Source of the DNA: Gnetum montanum
Lineage: Eukaryota > Streptophyta > Gnetopsida > Gnetales > Gnetaceae
NCBI GenBank assembly: GCA_015680685.1
Contig: MNCI01023457.1
Coordinates: forward strand, 1,784,583-1,848,582
DNA: 64,000 nucleotides
Reading direction: 5' to 3'
Each line of letters begins with the position of its first letter. Position 1 is the stretch's first letter. Shown in pieces: positions 31,671-44,275 of this stretch. Position numbers and translations under genes: made by a program. The notes beneath the pieces are model-generated. The model saw nothing but the letters and a program-made list of their open reading frames with translations. It did no database searches and had not been told where the DNA came from.

Positions 31671-32629
31671 TGATGAAGTGTCAAAATTCAATGCATCGAC
31701 TAGGCCGCGTATACGGGGCTACGTATACGCAGCCGCATCAACACGGGCCCATTGATGTAGCCACCCTACATTGACGTGGCCCTGTTTATGTAGCCACCCT
31801 TCTTGACCTATAAATATGAGGGCCTTCTGCCTCATTTAGGCATCTTTTTGGGTAGTTGTAGTGATCCTCTTGCAGTTTTCTCCTGCAAGAGATAGAATAT
31901 TTTCCAAGTGCCCACAGCAGGTGTAAGAAAAGTAATCAGATCTTTATTCGAGTACTGATGTATCTGAGCCCATTGGCATGACGGAAATAAAGATGAACTA
32001 TTCAAACATACCTTGTAGCATTTGGACTTAGTTATTTCATGCATTCATAGTTTAATGTGTTTATGCTTTATTAATTACTTGTTGCTTTAATAGTTTAATG
32101 TGTTTATGCTTTATTAGTTACTTGTTGATTATTTATGTTTTCATTATTGTAATTTCAATTGTTATTGTTCATTTGTAGTTTATTAAATCCATAAGTACGA
32201 CCATTTTGAATGTAATCCAAACACTTGGTAAGCCCAATGGCACTTAATGTCTGGTAACCTAGCAGTGTTAGGAAATGCTCAAAACATGCTCGGAAGTTGG
32301 GACCGGATACTTATGCTAGGAGTAGTTAGAATATAAACTCGGATAATTAGAGATTAGATAATAGTTTATTCCTTACCTTTCATACTTCAATTAGTCACCA
32401 AAAAAGATAATTAAAAATATATAAAAATCATTGGCCTTAGTCTCACTTAACCATCGTAAATAGGACTTCACAAGTGAGATTAGGATGACAACGACTGTTC
32501 TAACACAAGGTTTCACTGGTTAGAAGTCTAGTGTGTGTTAAGTGCTTATAGTCTACGGATTTTGACTGAGTCACGTGTGAATGCTCATGATTCGTATGGT
32601 TGGGCGTAGGGGTACCTAGCTGCTCATCA
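31671..32629 (+). repeat. 3' LTR of element B
   Basis: 959 bp, pairing with 19386-20344. Starts TGATGAAGTG and ends CTCATCA. TATA at about 31807-31818. Substitutions between the two LTRs are mostly C/T and G/A. TTTGG follows immediately as the second target-site duplication. Confidence 0.92.
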
Positions 32630-33100
32630 TTTGGTTTTGGTGTCATCTATAATCACAATGAGATCATGGATTAGCAATAATTATGTAACCTTAAAGAAAT
32701 TGGGATACCTTTATCTCTTAAGAATAGTTACACTTGGCTAAGTTGTGATTATGAATGATTTGATTATTTCAATTATTATTTATTTATGTATTATCATTAA
32801 TAAATCACCCTATAGGTTGTTGGAAAGGTTAATAATTGAGAAAATTGATGTTTATATGTTATTAAGGTTATTAACCGTTGGAAAAGTTAGAAACATTTTC
32901 AAAAAATTTCATTAGAAACCTTAAGGTTTGTGGCCCCCATGATAAAGATCTTACCTTCGATAAGTGTAGAGTTGAAAAATGGAGTGATTTGGACAAACAT
33001 TTAGGAAGTTATGATCTTTGGAAGGTTTTGGGCTCTAAAAAATTGGAAAACCTCCCTGTGTGTTATAAGAAAATGATGAAAAATTACAAAGTGTTTGCCA

Positions 33101-33145
33101 GTATATATAGGGTTTTCTTGTATTATGTCAATGAGGCCTCATTGA
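33101..33145 (-). promoter_or_regulatory. Internal promoter of element D with AATGAGGCCTCATT palindrome
   Basis: A minus-strand TATA box, CCCTATATATAC (33101-33112), is preceded by a perfect 18-bp palindrome, TCAATGAGGCCTCATTGA (33128-33145). The post-pol start codon is about 455 nt downstream (32646). The same palindrome core lies in D's LTRs (16226-16239, and a slightly decayed form at 41809-41825). Confidence 0.7.
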
Positions 33146-33199
33146 TGTAGTTTTTGATCATCATTGACGACCATTGACTTTGGTTAAACTTACAAAATA

Positions 33200-34850
33200 C
33201 AAAGAGATTTTGAGTGAGATTGGTGTCAAATAAAATCTTAAACGACCAAGAATAGCATAAAAACATGAGAAGAGGATGTTAAAGCTTATAAATTTGGAAA
33301 AATGGAGAAAAATTGGTTCAAAGATGAATGAAGTAAAAGGTGAGGAGCACTAAGTGGAATACTCAATAGAATATATGAAAGATAGGATTGTAGCAACGAC
33401 AAAGGTAACCTTAACTAACTGACCAAGAGCTATGCAAGTGGCTCTTCCCCATAGTAGGCTCATGCTCTTAACTAAGGAGTCCATGGGCCCCATAGTTGAT
33501 TTAATGACATGACAAGTTAAGGACCAATTGGAAAGAATCTACTCAAGAACCCCACCACATCAAATCAAGACATAGAGCATAATATAGAACATGGCAGTGA
33601 GGTGGATTATGGTAGCATGGATGGATGATAGAGAAAGTGGAATGGAATTCGAAATTGAGGTGATAAGAAGTCCCTTGTGGAAGTTGTATTTAAAATGACC
33701 TAGGAAGATCCATCCTTAGTCCAAACCAAAACCAACTACTTTTAGTGACTTCACATCACCACTCTAAGATTGATCCACTCACTGGAGATACAAGGGTGCT
33801 TCCACAAAACAACCACCATTCTAAAAAGAGAAGAAAAGAGAGGTAGGAAGTGAGAGAGAGGGCCTTAGTTAGATGGGACCTTTAGGCATAGGTGCATGCC
33901 ATTCGAATCCCATAACTAGTGCTTATAGCTCGTTTATTTGTCCAAGGGATGTGCTTTGAATTTCCATGGTTTTTATAAAATGGAAACCACACCATGTAAG
34001 GACTTATTCCTCTCTAAGGGGTGTGCTTTAAATACCCATCATTTTTAAAAAAATTCTTCAATGGAAACCACACCATGCAAAGACTTTATTTCACTTTCTA
34101 TCAATGGATGGTATGGAATGGTAAGTCCATGAAAAACACTCAAGCAAGTAGAAGAGTAAAAAGATTATTGAGTCCTCTTAAAGTCACACCATTTACAAAT
34201 CTTTGAATCCTTCCTATTTCAGGAACTATCAAGGTCACCAATTGATTAAAAGTTTCTTTAATGGAAGGAACCTCAAATTCATAGAATAAGAAAAGTCATA
34301 GATTTCATTAGATGGGAGGATGATGTGGACTCATTGCCTATTTTATAAAAAATAAAGCATGTGAAGGTCATCAGACATGAGAATTCAAAAATAAAAACTA
34401 GACATCAACAATCACAACGTTAAGCACAAACCATCATTAGTAAACAACAAATGTGATACTATGTCCTATGACGATAAAGCAATTTTATTAGAAAAAATAA
34501 TAAAATATCTTACTTGAAAAAAACAAAACCAAACAATGTAAAAATATATATAAGAAAGTGTAAAATAATCAAAAAATATTTAAAACTACTAACAATGGTG
34601 TAAAATTAGAAAAAATTTTAAGAATCCAAAAATTTGTAAAATAAAAAATGTGGAAAACAAAAAGTAGAAAAACTGAGAGGATATTTGGATGGTTAGCACA
34701 AATGGACATCTCCCCCATGAATGAGTTGAAAGGAGGAGATTCAAAAAAGAGAATGTGGTTGTCCATCTATTAAGGCGATAGTTGCATTGGCCTATCTTGA
34801 TTCTAAGAAAGGATTTACTTGTTGGATGTTAACCAATTGCTTTTTATTTG
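33200..34850 (-). other. Element D noncoding region between pol and internal promoter
   Basis: Contains two copies of the conserved noncoding module (33940-34080: minus ATGGTGTGGTTTCCAT, then AAAGCACA...CCCTTGGA or ACACCCCTTAGA). Further up is a T-rich block (34500-34680 on the minus strand), matching the layout of B. No conserved ORF. Confidence 0.6.
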
Positions 34851-36130
34851 GGCATTCAGACTTGTAGATCAACATGGCCCCAGAGGAAAAGATTTGATCA
34901 ATTATATAAGGTTCCTCCCACAATGTTTGAAATTTTTCCTTTTGGAGTACATGTGTGAGGTTCCAATGGAGAACCTTATCTCCTAGTTGAAGTTTTACTT
35001 TCCTAATTCTAAGGTCATGACATTATTTAATAAATGCCTTGTTCACCCCATTTAAGGATAGGGCCACTAATTAATCTTCATCTAACACATTCAAGTTGAT
35101 CAATCTTTCTTTTTGTGCTAGACTTAGGTCAATATTTAGATCATGGGCTATTGAGAGTGTACAAATCTTGGATTGAATCAGGAGTGTTAGAAGTTTCCCA
35201 TACACTAACTCATAGGGAGAATAATGAATAGGAAGTTTCCAAGTTGAACAATAAGCCCAAAGAGCATCATTAAGCTTTGCACTCTAATCCTTCCTATATT
35301 TGCTAATGGTCTATGTTAGTATTTTTGTGATCTCCTTGTTGGTTACCTCTACTTGACCATTGGCTTGGGGGTGATAAGGTGTTGTTAATTTATGTTCAAC
35401 CCCCAAGTGTTGCATTAACTTCTTAAAAGTGACACCTATGAAATGAGTTCCATTGTTAGAAATTAGTGAATGTGGCACCCCAAACCTATTCACAATATTT
35501 TGTTGTATGTATCTAGAAATAGTGGATGATGTACAATTAGTAATGACTATTTCTTTTGCCCATTTTTATATGCCTTCTTGTTGGACATGGGTGTGATGGG
35601 ACCCATGAAGTCAACACCCCATATGTTGAAAGGTTCTAGTGGTTAAATCCATTGTTGAGAACCTTCCATGTGATTGTTCATCCCCCCATCTCATTGAAAA
35701 CATTCATAAAACTTGATGATTTCGTTGACATCCCTAAAGATTGTAGGCAAATAGTATCCTGCCATTAGGATTTTTATAGTTGTGTGTCTCCCTACACAGT
35801 GGCCTCCACAAGGTCCTTCATGAGCATCCTTAAGAACATGTAGTTGATCTTCGTTAGGGACACACCAACAAATCAAGCATCGGCACACACCTTGTAGAGG
35901 TGCCCGTTGATTTCCATGAAATATTTAACCCAATGAAGAAATTGTCGCTTCTTTCTAAAATTCAAATCTTGTAGAATCTCCTAAGTGAGAAGATAGGTGA
36001 GGATGTCATTCTATCATATTTTCTTTGTGGATGTTTGTTCACTTATTTCTCCTATAAAGAGGAGTTCATCTAGAAATTGATTAGAGAATGGTTTCTCCTC
36101 CTCTTTACTATCCTATCATAAGCGAGAGAG
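34850..36130 (-). pseudogene. Integrase, element D
   Basis: Zinc-binding part at 35691-35888 (VPNEDQLHVLKDAHEGPCGGH and KILMAGYYLPTIFRD). Core segment at 35311-35493 (FGVPHSLISNNGTHFIG, KLTTPYHPQANGQVEVTNKEI), in which the Asp of FDNGT is Asn. The C-terminal part is toward 34900. Aligns with the element B integrase throughout; stops and frameshifts are present. Confidence 0.82.
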
Positions 36131-37700
36131 GTGGTCAGTGACCACATTCTCAGTTCCTTTTTGATCTACCATTGTGATATTGAATTCCTACAAGGTCACA
36201 ATCCACCATATGACATGAGGGCTCACCATCGGCTTATTCATGAGGAAGCAAGTTGCATTTTGGTCTGTATGCACAAATACTATGTAGCTAAGCACATAGT
36301 GCCTAAAGGTTTCTAGAGCATACACCACTACCATTAACTCTTTCTCCATTGTGGTGTAATTTAACTATGCTTCCACAATGTTTGGGATCATGTAGTGGAT
36401 GTAATATGGATGTCTCTTATCATTCATCTACATGAGCACTACTCCCAAAGCATAGTTAGATGCATCTGTCATGATGTGGAAAGATCTAGACCAATTTGGT
36501 GCTTGTAGGATTGGTGTTTCTACAAGTTTCTCTTTTGCCTATTGTAATTCATGTTCATATTCCTTGGTCTAGATGAAAGGTGTATCCTTGTTTGTAAGCT
36601 CTACTAACAGCTTTGCAATCTTAGAAAAATTTTCTATGAATCACTGATAGTAGCCAATGTGTCCAATGAATTACCGAATATTTTTAATAGTCTCTAGTTG
36701 GCGTTTTATTCCTTGGATGACCCTTATCTTTTCTAGGTCTACCTTAATACTTTTTTGCAAAATTTAGTGCCCTAACATAATGCCTTCTTGGATCATGTGA
36801 TGGCTCTTTTTCTAGATGTGTTGCAAGTTTTTTTCAACACATCTCTTCAATACTTTCTCTAGGTAGTTCAAGGCTTGCTCAAATGTAGCTTCATAGGTGG
36901 AGAAGTCATGCATGAAGATTTCAACACCACTACAAATCTACTGTTGGAAGATACTAAGGACCAAGCATTGAAATGTTGCAAGGACATTGCATAGACCAAA
37001 ATGACATCTTACAATATGCAAAAGTTCCCTAGGGACTCATGAATGTTATCCTGGCCTAATCTTTTGGCACAATTTGGATTTGTTCATAGCCACTACAACC
37101 ATCCAAAAAGATATAATAACAATGCTCGGATATGGTGTCTAACACATGATCCACAAATGATAAGAGAAAATGATCTTTAAATGTTTCCATATTCAATAAC
37201 TTGAAATCAATGCAAACCTACCATTTGCTATCCTTCTTTGGAAAAATTACAAGTGGGCTAACTCACTCACTATCCAGAATTGGATAGATGAACCCCACCT
37301 TGAGGAGTTTTTCAATTTACTATTTAATAATATGCTTCAATTTGGGGTTTAGTTGCCTCTATGACTATCTTCTAGGTTTCATGGTTGGGTCAGTGTAAAT
37401 GCAATGCTAGCATATCCTTGAATTGATTCCAGTCAACTCAAGATATAACCAAGAAAAGGCTATTGGCCACTTGTTAACCATATTAATGAGAAACATTTAT
37501 TTTTGTTTAGGAGAAATTTTGATATTAATGATGATCATTTTAACATTATTTAAGAATGTGTATTCCATATCAGCTGGTAAATTTTTTAGCTCTAAGGGTT
37601 CCTACTTAAAGTTATCATGGATTTTCAACTCTCCCTAATAGGTATCATCATCTTCATCAGAGAGTTGGAAATGAACTTATTTTATTTTGTTCATGCCTTC
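36130..37700 (-). pseudogene. pol: Reverse transcriptase and RNase H, element D
   Basis: The catalytic region reads FMHDFSTYEATFEQALNYLE near 36900 (FMDD expected). Downstream are ILQAPNWSRSFHIMTDASNYALG and NYTTMEKELMVVVYALE (RNase H), then FVHTDQNATCFLMNK. Same family as element B, with independent damage. Confidence 0.82.
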
Positions 37701-37879
37701 AACATAAGCACATGTTATGCTGTTAGTTAGTTCCATGCATAATGTGCTACTATTTGAGTTAGCGATTAGTCTTTGGCTGTCCTCCTATTTTGTTGTTGCT
37801 GCATACAAACACCTCTAAATATTAATTTCTCATGCACACTAGTTGCATGATTTAATGTGGTACTCTTGATTGACCAAAT

Positions 37880-38340
37880 CCTTTCCACATAATTTCACCC
37901 ATTATCATTATATGTGATGCATAAAATATGCTTCTTCTCAATCTTTCCTAGTTCATTTTCCTTGGATATTTGTAAAGATAGGTCCCTTATACCCATACAT
38001 GCATTGATTGTGCTTAACCAAGCTCTTTCCATAATGATGGGGAAGTCACTTTTGTAGTTTTACACCTTGATTACTAGAAAATCAGCAAGATAGGACTATC
38101 CATAAATTGTGCTCACAATGTCCTCTACTAATCCTAGAGGGATAGTAATTGACTGATCTACTAATTCCAAATGAATTTTTCTCTTCTTAAGAGGTGGTAG
38201 GTTCTAGGCCTTGTACATGTCATGGGAGATGAGATTAGCTCTAGAACCAGAGTTAAGAAGAGTCTTGCATGGCTCTTGTCTAGTAATCTATAGATAAATG
38301 AGTGGACTTCCTGGATTAGATCTTTTTGTAAGAAGATTGT
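37880..38340 (-). pseudogene. Aspartic protease, element D
   Basis: PGSPLIYL, then TLLNSGSRANLISHDMYKA (catalytic Asp of DSG replaced by Asn), LELVDQSITIPLGLVEDIV, FPIIMERAWLS. Aligns with the protease of B and C. Confidence 0.8.
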
Positions 38341-38399
38341 CAACCTTGATCCATTTGGAAATAGCATGAGTTAGCATTACAATACGAATTCAAGGTAGC

Positions 38400-40755
38400 A
38401 CTTAGTTTGAAGGGCACTTGAAGGTGTTTGATGAAAAGGATGAGGATGCTAGATATTTAGGACAATTAGTCAAAGTAGATTGTGAAGGCTGAAAAGGAAT
38501 ACTAGGTTGGAAGAAATATTCTTTTCTTGATTGATTATTCAAACCACTTAGCTAGAAAGTTGTTGTGAATGTACAACCCTCATAGCATTTTGTTGTTGTG
38601 GTTATGGAGGAATCTCACCTTGCATGGATGGAGTAGGACATAACTAGGTTGAAGATGGAGGTGCATGTGTAGATATATGTAGAGGGTATAGAACTTCTAT
38701 GGGAGACGAGTTGTTGAACATAGTACCTATATGGATTTGGTTGCCTATAAGGGTACTACTACCCTGATAGTGGTATTTCCCATGATTGTGGTTGGTACCA
38801 CTATTGGTATTTTTCATAAGGTTGTGAAGGGATTCCACCTAGGTAGTAAACTTGTAATTGTTGGTAGAATTTCCTTGGATTACCTTGAGGATAATGCAAT
38901 CATCCAGTTGCCTACCTATGTGCTAATCAAGGATTCAATGCATAAATCCTAGACTCTTGTAATTGTGACATCATAGGATAACATCCCTTTTGATATTCAT
39001 AATAATAGATGTCACAATTATTTTCATCATCAAAGTCGGTCTCCACAACTTCCTCTACTACTACAGCCTTGCCCTTACCTCTTTGGTAGGCATGTTTAAC
39101 TTCTTTTCACCTTCTACGATTATGATTACTAGTTTGCTCTTTAGATTTTTCAACAATCTTTAGGGTAGTTTGAAATTTTTTATCCAATGAGTCCCATAAC
39201 TTGTGAACCTTTGCCAAAATATAAAAAATAGACTTTTAGATGGGCAAGGTTTTTTTGTTCACCACTTCATCAAGTGGTAACTTCTGCTCATCACAAAATT
39301 AGACCTTCTATTTTCTGATGGAAGGATCCTTGTTATACTCTTCTGCACTTTCATTTTTTCATAGCTCACCTTCTTCTTTCGCTACCTATTCAATTAGCCT
39401 TTGGATCTAATGAGCTCTCAGTTCAGAAAATCTTCCTTGGGCATACATCCCAATAGTTCTTTTTGTTTCTGCTCTAAGCCCATCTATGATGTGATAAAGT
39501 TATTTCCTTTGAGAATAACCATGGCTAGGGCATAAGTGTAAGAGAGAATAGTATTAGTCCATGGTGGCATGAAAGGGTTCATGTGGTTCATATTTTTAGC
39601 CTTGGATTTGCCTTCTCAGATTAGACACTCTAGAGTATGTCTAAAATTGGCATTAAATAGCTCTAACATGGTACTCCGTCTATGGATACATTCCAGCTCC
39701 AAAGACCAATACTAGCTTTTACCTTCTTTGATGAGTGTCATAGGGAAAAGCTTGAGTTTCTACCATTCATTCTCAATGCTTTTTAAGGTATAGACATCAT
39801 GAAAAGCTTGCAAATGTTTTTGCAGATTAGAGTTGTATCCCACTCAAATCCTAGGATATTTTTCATGTCTAAGAGCTTGATTCGACTATGTTTAATATGC
39901 TTGGTTGAAATTTTAACTACCTCTACAATGTTGAGCATACTTTGAGTCACTAATAAAGGTTCATCATCATCACTCTGTCAGTGACCCTAATGATGGTTTT
40001 GGCCACCCCTTCAGTTTTGGTGGCCTTCATGGTCATTGTTATGTCACTGATCACCTTTATCACGATTATTTCAATGGTATCTTCTATGAGAATCATCAAA
40101 AGAAGAGGAATATTCAAAATTAGATGAAAATGATGAAGAGGAAGGTGGATTGCCTCTACCACCATAGTGCCTACCATCACTCATTTGCTTATTATGATCA
40201 TCATCCTAAGATCCCTTGCTATTGCGATGCTTGCTCGAGTCCCTACCTTGGCTATCACTTTTTCATGAACCTATTTTATGGATAGTGGATTACAGGTTCA
40301 AGTTCACATCATCGTCACTATTCTTAGGGGTTGGAGAATCTTCATGTTGAGAACCCTCAAAGGAAGGATCCTCATTGTCATCTTGATCTAGTAGGAACAA
40401 GGGATTAGTGAAATGTTTTCCCTTCATAGCCTCATGGATTTTTTCTTAACATTGATCTCATTTGCATTATGCTTCAGTGGAATAGTAGTTTCAAGTGCCA
40501 TATCCATTCACAAAGTACTCTTTGTGAAGATTTTCTATGTCCCAACTTCTTAAGGGTTTTAAACAGCATCCTAGGCACAAATCTATCATGGGGTAAGATG
40601 ATGTTGCCCTCCATATCATGCCACCACAACTACTCATCTTGATGTAGGATGAAGATGAAGTTTGGTACAAACTCATTTGCATGAGTATATACCACTTTAC
40701 ACTCTTGCAAGATTGAAGACTTGACATCTTCAGGCTTTTGAAAAGAAGAAGACAT
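38400..40755 (-). pseudogene. gag: Ty3/gypsy gag, element D
   Basis: Starts at ATG 40753-40755 (MSSSFQKPEDVKSS). The N-terminal domain reads VVYTHANEFVPNFIFILHQDE, matching B and C. A low-complexity Ser/Asp/His-rich linker follows (40050-40300), then the capsid core (about 39500-39900) and a knuckle/Pro-rich tail near 38950-38500. Broken by stops. Confidence 0.78.
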
Positions 40756-40892
40756 TTTACAAAACAAAATAAAATTACCAGTGTGCTTTTATAATTCTAT
40801 GTGTAGTGGGAATGATATTGACCTAGAGGTTTGTATAATGATATTAATGGTATTCACCTAATGCTAAATAGTGCATGTTTCAAAAAAAAAAA

Positions 40893-40912
40893 GTCCCTAA
40901 CAATGGTGTCAA
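40893..40912 (-). promoter_or_regulatory. Primer binding site of element D (tRNA-Asp type)
   Basis: Minus strand reads TTGACACCATTGTTAGGGAC directly after the 5' LTR. It differs from TTGGCGCCGTTGCCGGGGAC mainly by G-to-A and C-to-T changes. Confidence 0.75.
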
Positions 40913-41852
40913 TTATGAAAGGTGAGGTACCCCTACTTCTATGGATTTTATGATTTCTATGGACATTATGAATCAAAAAGTGTTCACATGTGATCTAGTC
41001 AAATTCTATGGACTTTATCATTTCTGGTGCACTAGTCATCTAGGAAGTGAATCTTTCCTTAAGGTTAATCATTATCTTCCCAATTACACTTGTGATGTAC
41101 AATGGTATGGTTAAGTGTAATTCAGGCATCTAATTTTGATCATTTTGTGTTTTATGATTTAGTGTTCAAATGTAGATGAAAGTAATTGGATTAACCAAAT
41201 TAAATTAACTAATTTACTAACATTTAACTAATCCTAACATAAGCATCTAGTCCCATTTTCCATACACATGTTATACACACATATCCACTGCTAGGTGACC
41301 AAGCACTATGCTACTAGGCATATCAAGCAATAATTCTACTGGGATTACTAAGCAAATAGGTGTTACACTTAAACTGGTCATACTTATGTGTTTAATCTAT
41401 CTTGCTTAATTGCCTCATTAGCTCAATTATTGGAAATAATTAATAAATAATTACAATATTAAATAAATTATTAAAAACATTGAATGCACAAATGAAAAGC
41501 TAATCTATCCAAAGTGCTACAAGGTTTATCAGAAAGCTCATATTTATTGCCACACATGCTATTGTGCTCAGGTACAACAATGCTCGAATAAATATCTGTA
41601 CACTCAATGACTCCTACTACAAGCACTCAAGGGAAAAATTCTAACCTTCAAATGAAAAAATTGTAAGAGTTTCTCTACAACTACAATCTCTTATGTCATA
41701 AATGGAGTGGGTAGCCATGTATTTATAGCTGAAAGCCAACACTACATCAATAGGGCCTCATCAATGCATGATATGATGGTCGACAAGGCCTAGTCAATGA
41801 GGTTGTGTCAACGAGGCCTCATTAACATGGCTAACTGAACTATGACTCATCA
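40913..41852 (-). repeat. 5' LTR of element D
   Basis: 940 bp, pairing with 15375-16299. In minus sense it starts TGATGAGTCA. Minus-strand TATA, AGCTATAAATACATGG, at 41715-41730; GAGGCCTC-type palindromes lie above it. Confidence 0.88.
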
Positions 41853-41857
41853 ATCAT

Positions 41858-43859
41858 AATTATACTCAGATAACTGAGGTTTTATTCACATCGCTTAGGT
41901 TTTATTTATTTTATCATTAAGATTCATCTTTATTCACCAATTTTTTTATCATTTGTGTGTTGTAGGATAAGTCTATATTCAATTAGAGGTTTATGCTCCC
42001 TTATTTTATGATTGTCAATATATCAAGCAATAGGTCATTTCAAAATCCATTTATGCCTACAAATTATATATTTAACATATGATTTATGAAGGTGTTCTTG
42101 TAGGATACATCACTAATTTGGTATGATAGAATGCAATGTCACTAAAAAGTACTATGCACTTGGTCTAGAATCCCTATACATAGGTATAATAATTAACCTA
42201 TCCATGCATTATACAAGGATTTATTATGGATGTTGGATCCTATATTAAAAATAAAAACTTAGAATATAATTGTAAAGGAGTACTATAGAGAGGAAAAACT
42301 CCAAATCAACAAAAAGAAAAGGCTAATTATTTTGGGAATGTTTTTTTAGGTTTTTATCATTACAACTAATCTTGAAAAATCTATCCTCTAGGGTAGAAAA
42401 TTGGACATTTCATGAAAAGATTAACATTGGGTATATGGGAAGGAGACCCTCACTCTATCAATAGTATCAACATTATCAAAAGATAATATCTCCATATCTT
42501 AACTAATAGCTATAAATGAATTATTAGTAGTTAAAATATTTTGAATATGCTATAAATTTTGAAGATTTAGCATGCAAATGCTAATGGATAAACTTTCTCA
42601 ATATTTTTTATTATAAATAATTATTTGGAAATCATCTGAATTAATTGCAAGATTTTAGAGATCTAGGAAGAAATATTTTTTCTCCTCAGTCATTAAAGAA
42701 TTCTTTGAAATATATTTGATTAGAATATTTCTCAAATATAAAATTTATTAATAATACTAAAAAAGGATGTACTAAGTATTGAAACATTAGTAGAAGAAAT
42801 CATTACAAGATCTATAGCATCTATAGAAAAAATCTTTGTAGGATCTACAACATTTGTAGAAGAAACCTTAGTAGTGTTTGTAATAATTTGATGCTGATGC
42901 ACTTGCATAGCCTTTCTTTGTAGCATAAAAGGACATGAGTCAAACATATAATCTACTTGATGATAATAGTAATATGAATTTATAAGATTGTAATAAATAA
43001 CCTTTTGCACTTAATTAATTCTATTAGCACATAGAAGAATTTCTCACTTAAGTGAACTAAGATCCATCTCAAAGATATATCAAATTTTACAAAAACCACT
43101 AGTTATAACTAGGATTTCAAAATGCCCAATTTGAAAGATAATATTCCTTTCAACATTTTCAAAACTCAATCAAGAATTTGATAGTTTAGCAAAATAACAA
43201 ACCCTTTGAAATTTGGGAGCTGCTATATTAAATGAGGAAATTCACTTCTGAATAATTAATAGAGCATGAAAATAGTTAAAACACCAATATCAAGGGTCTT
43301 AGAAACCATCATTAAATTAAAAAATTCAACCAAAAATGAATTTGATAGATAATGTGGATGGATAACATTCAATCCTTGATCTTTCTGAACTCAATTTAAA
43401 TGATTCAAAAACTTAAGAAATAAGTTAAATAAGGAAATTTTCCTAAAAAACTACTTTTTAGAAATTTCCCAAGTCATAGATTCATATAAATGATCAAATA
43501 ACCCATAGAATGGAAAAGAAGCAATAGATCCACTTGAAGAATTACCTATTGAATAAAGTGGCATTGCATGTAATTTCAATTAGATTCACTAGAGAAATAT
43601 CAAATCTACTAAAAATCCATTATACAAGTATTCATTATGACCATGATAAGATATCTATATCTCATTTTCTTTGATCTTTTCTTATATGACTTCATCTCAC
43701 TAGTATGCATGATTATAAAATGTAACGGTATTTATGTATCATAGTTCAGGTTTATAACTATAAGAATTAAACATATGTGTATTAGGAAAATGATCTCATT
43801 CATATTAAATTTCTTAAGTGCCTATGAATACTTATAGAAGTGTTATACAAAGGCATTAA
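41858..43859. other. Unassigned AT-rich sequence
   Basis: No element recognised. A 92-codon minus frame at 42732-43010 has no known motif. It may be decayed internal sequence of element E, whose recognisable part begins near 43860, but I could find no gag or pol similarity. Confidence 0.4.
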
Positions 43860-44197
43860 GAATAAAATCTTGCTTTGAGGAGGACCCATTTATATAACTC
43901 TTGTGCATTATGTCTAATAATTAATTTCACATCCTCTTGATTATTCCAAGTTTATACTTAAGCTTATTCATCATAGTAGTAACATTTACATTCAACTTAT
44001 AATTATAGTTTAATAAAAACTCTTTTTCTTTTCATTTGATCCTTTATCAAACATCTCTGGCTACTTTGACTTCATCTAAATATAATCAACCATTATTTCT
44101 ATGTTTAGCCTCCTTCAAGAAGCTTTACAACCTTTAAAATTTGAAGAAATAATGAAATTTTTAGAAGCTTACAAGGGAGAAATCTATTTTTAAAGTA

Positions 44198-44275
44198 TAT
44201 GATATCATAGCTATAATATTGTAGGACCTACAATGTCGTATCTACAACATCATGATATTATCCTTATAAAATCTA
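44198..44275 (+). promoter_or_regulatory. Internal promoter of element E with palindromes
   Basis: Perfect palindromes TATGATATCATA (44198-44209) and TTGTAGG-A-CCTACAA (44218-44232), then GTCGTATCTACAACATCAT, then TATAAAATCTATAAACCC. The solo LTR nearby (53559-54467) carries the related string TATCTACGACATCAT in its U3. Confidence 0.5.

Larger units (their letters stand above)
19386..32629 (+). mobile_element. Ty3/gypsy element B (complete structure, 13,244 bp)
   Basis: Plus strand, Athila/Tat-like. Its 959-bp LTRs are flanked by a perfect target-site duplication TTTGG (19381-19385 and 32630-32634). It carries a tRNA-Asp-type primer site, gag, protease, RT, RNase H, integrase, a T-rich block, conserved noncoding repeats, an internal promoter, the post-pol gene and a polypurine tract. 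All genes contain many stops, mainly TAG. It lies within element D, a few bases from the start codon of D's own post-pol gene. Confidence 0.93.
15375..41852 (-). mobile_element. Ty3/gypsy element D (full length, interrupted by element B)
   Basis: Minus strand, Athila/Tat-like. LTRs are at 40913-41852 (5') and 15375-16299 (3'), flanked by a perfect 5-bp target-site duplication ATCAT (15370-15374 and 41853-41857). Order: tRNA-Asp primer site, gag, protease, RT, RNase H, integrase, T-rich block, conserved noncoding repeats, internal promoter, post-pol gene, purine tract. Removing nested element B and one copy of its duplication leaves about 13.2 kb, nearly the same size as B (13,244 bp). All coding regions are heavily broken. 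Confidence 0.9.

Noticed and set aside
32878-33150. 90-codon plus-strand ORF starting MEKLETF
   Set aside because: It lies antisense to the leader and internal promoter of element D. No homologous frame in the matching leader of element B.
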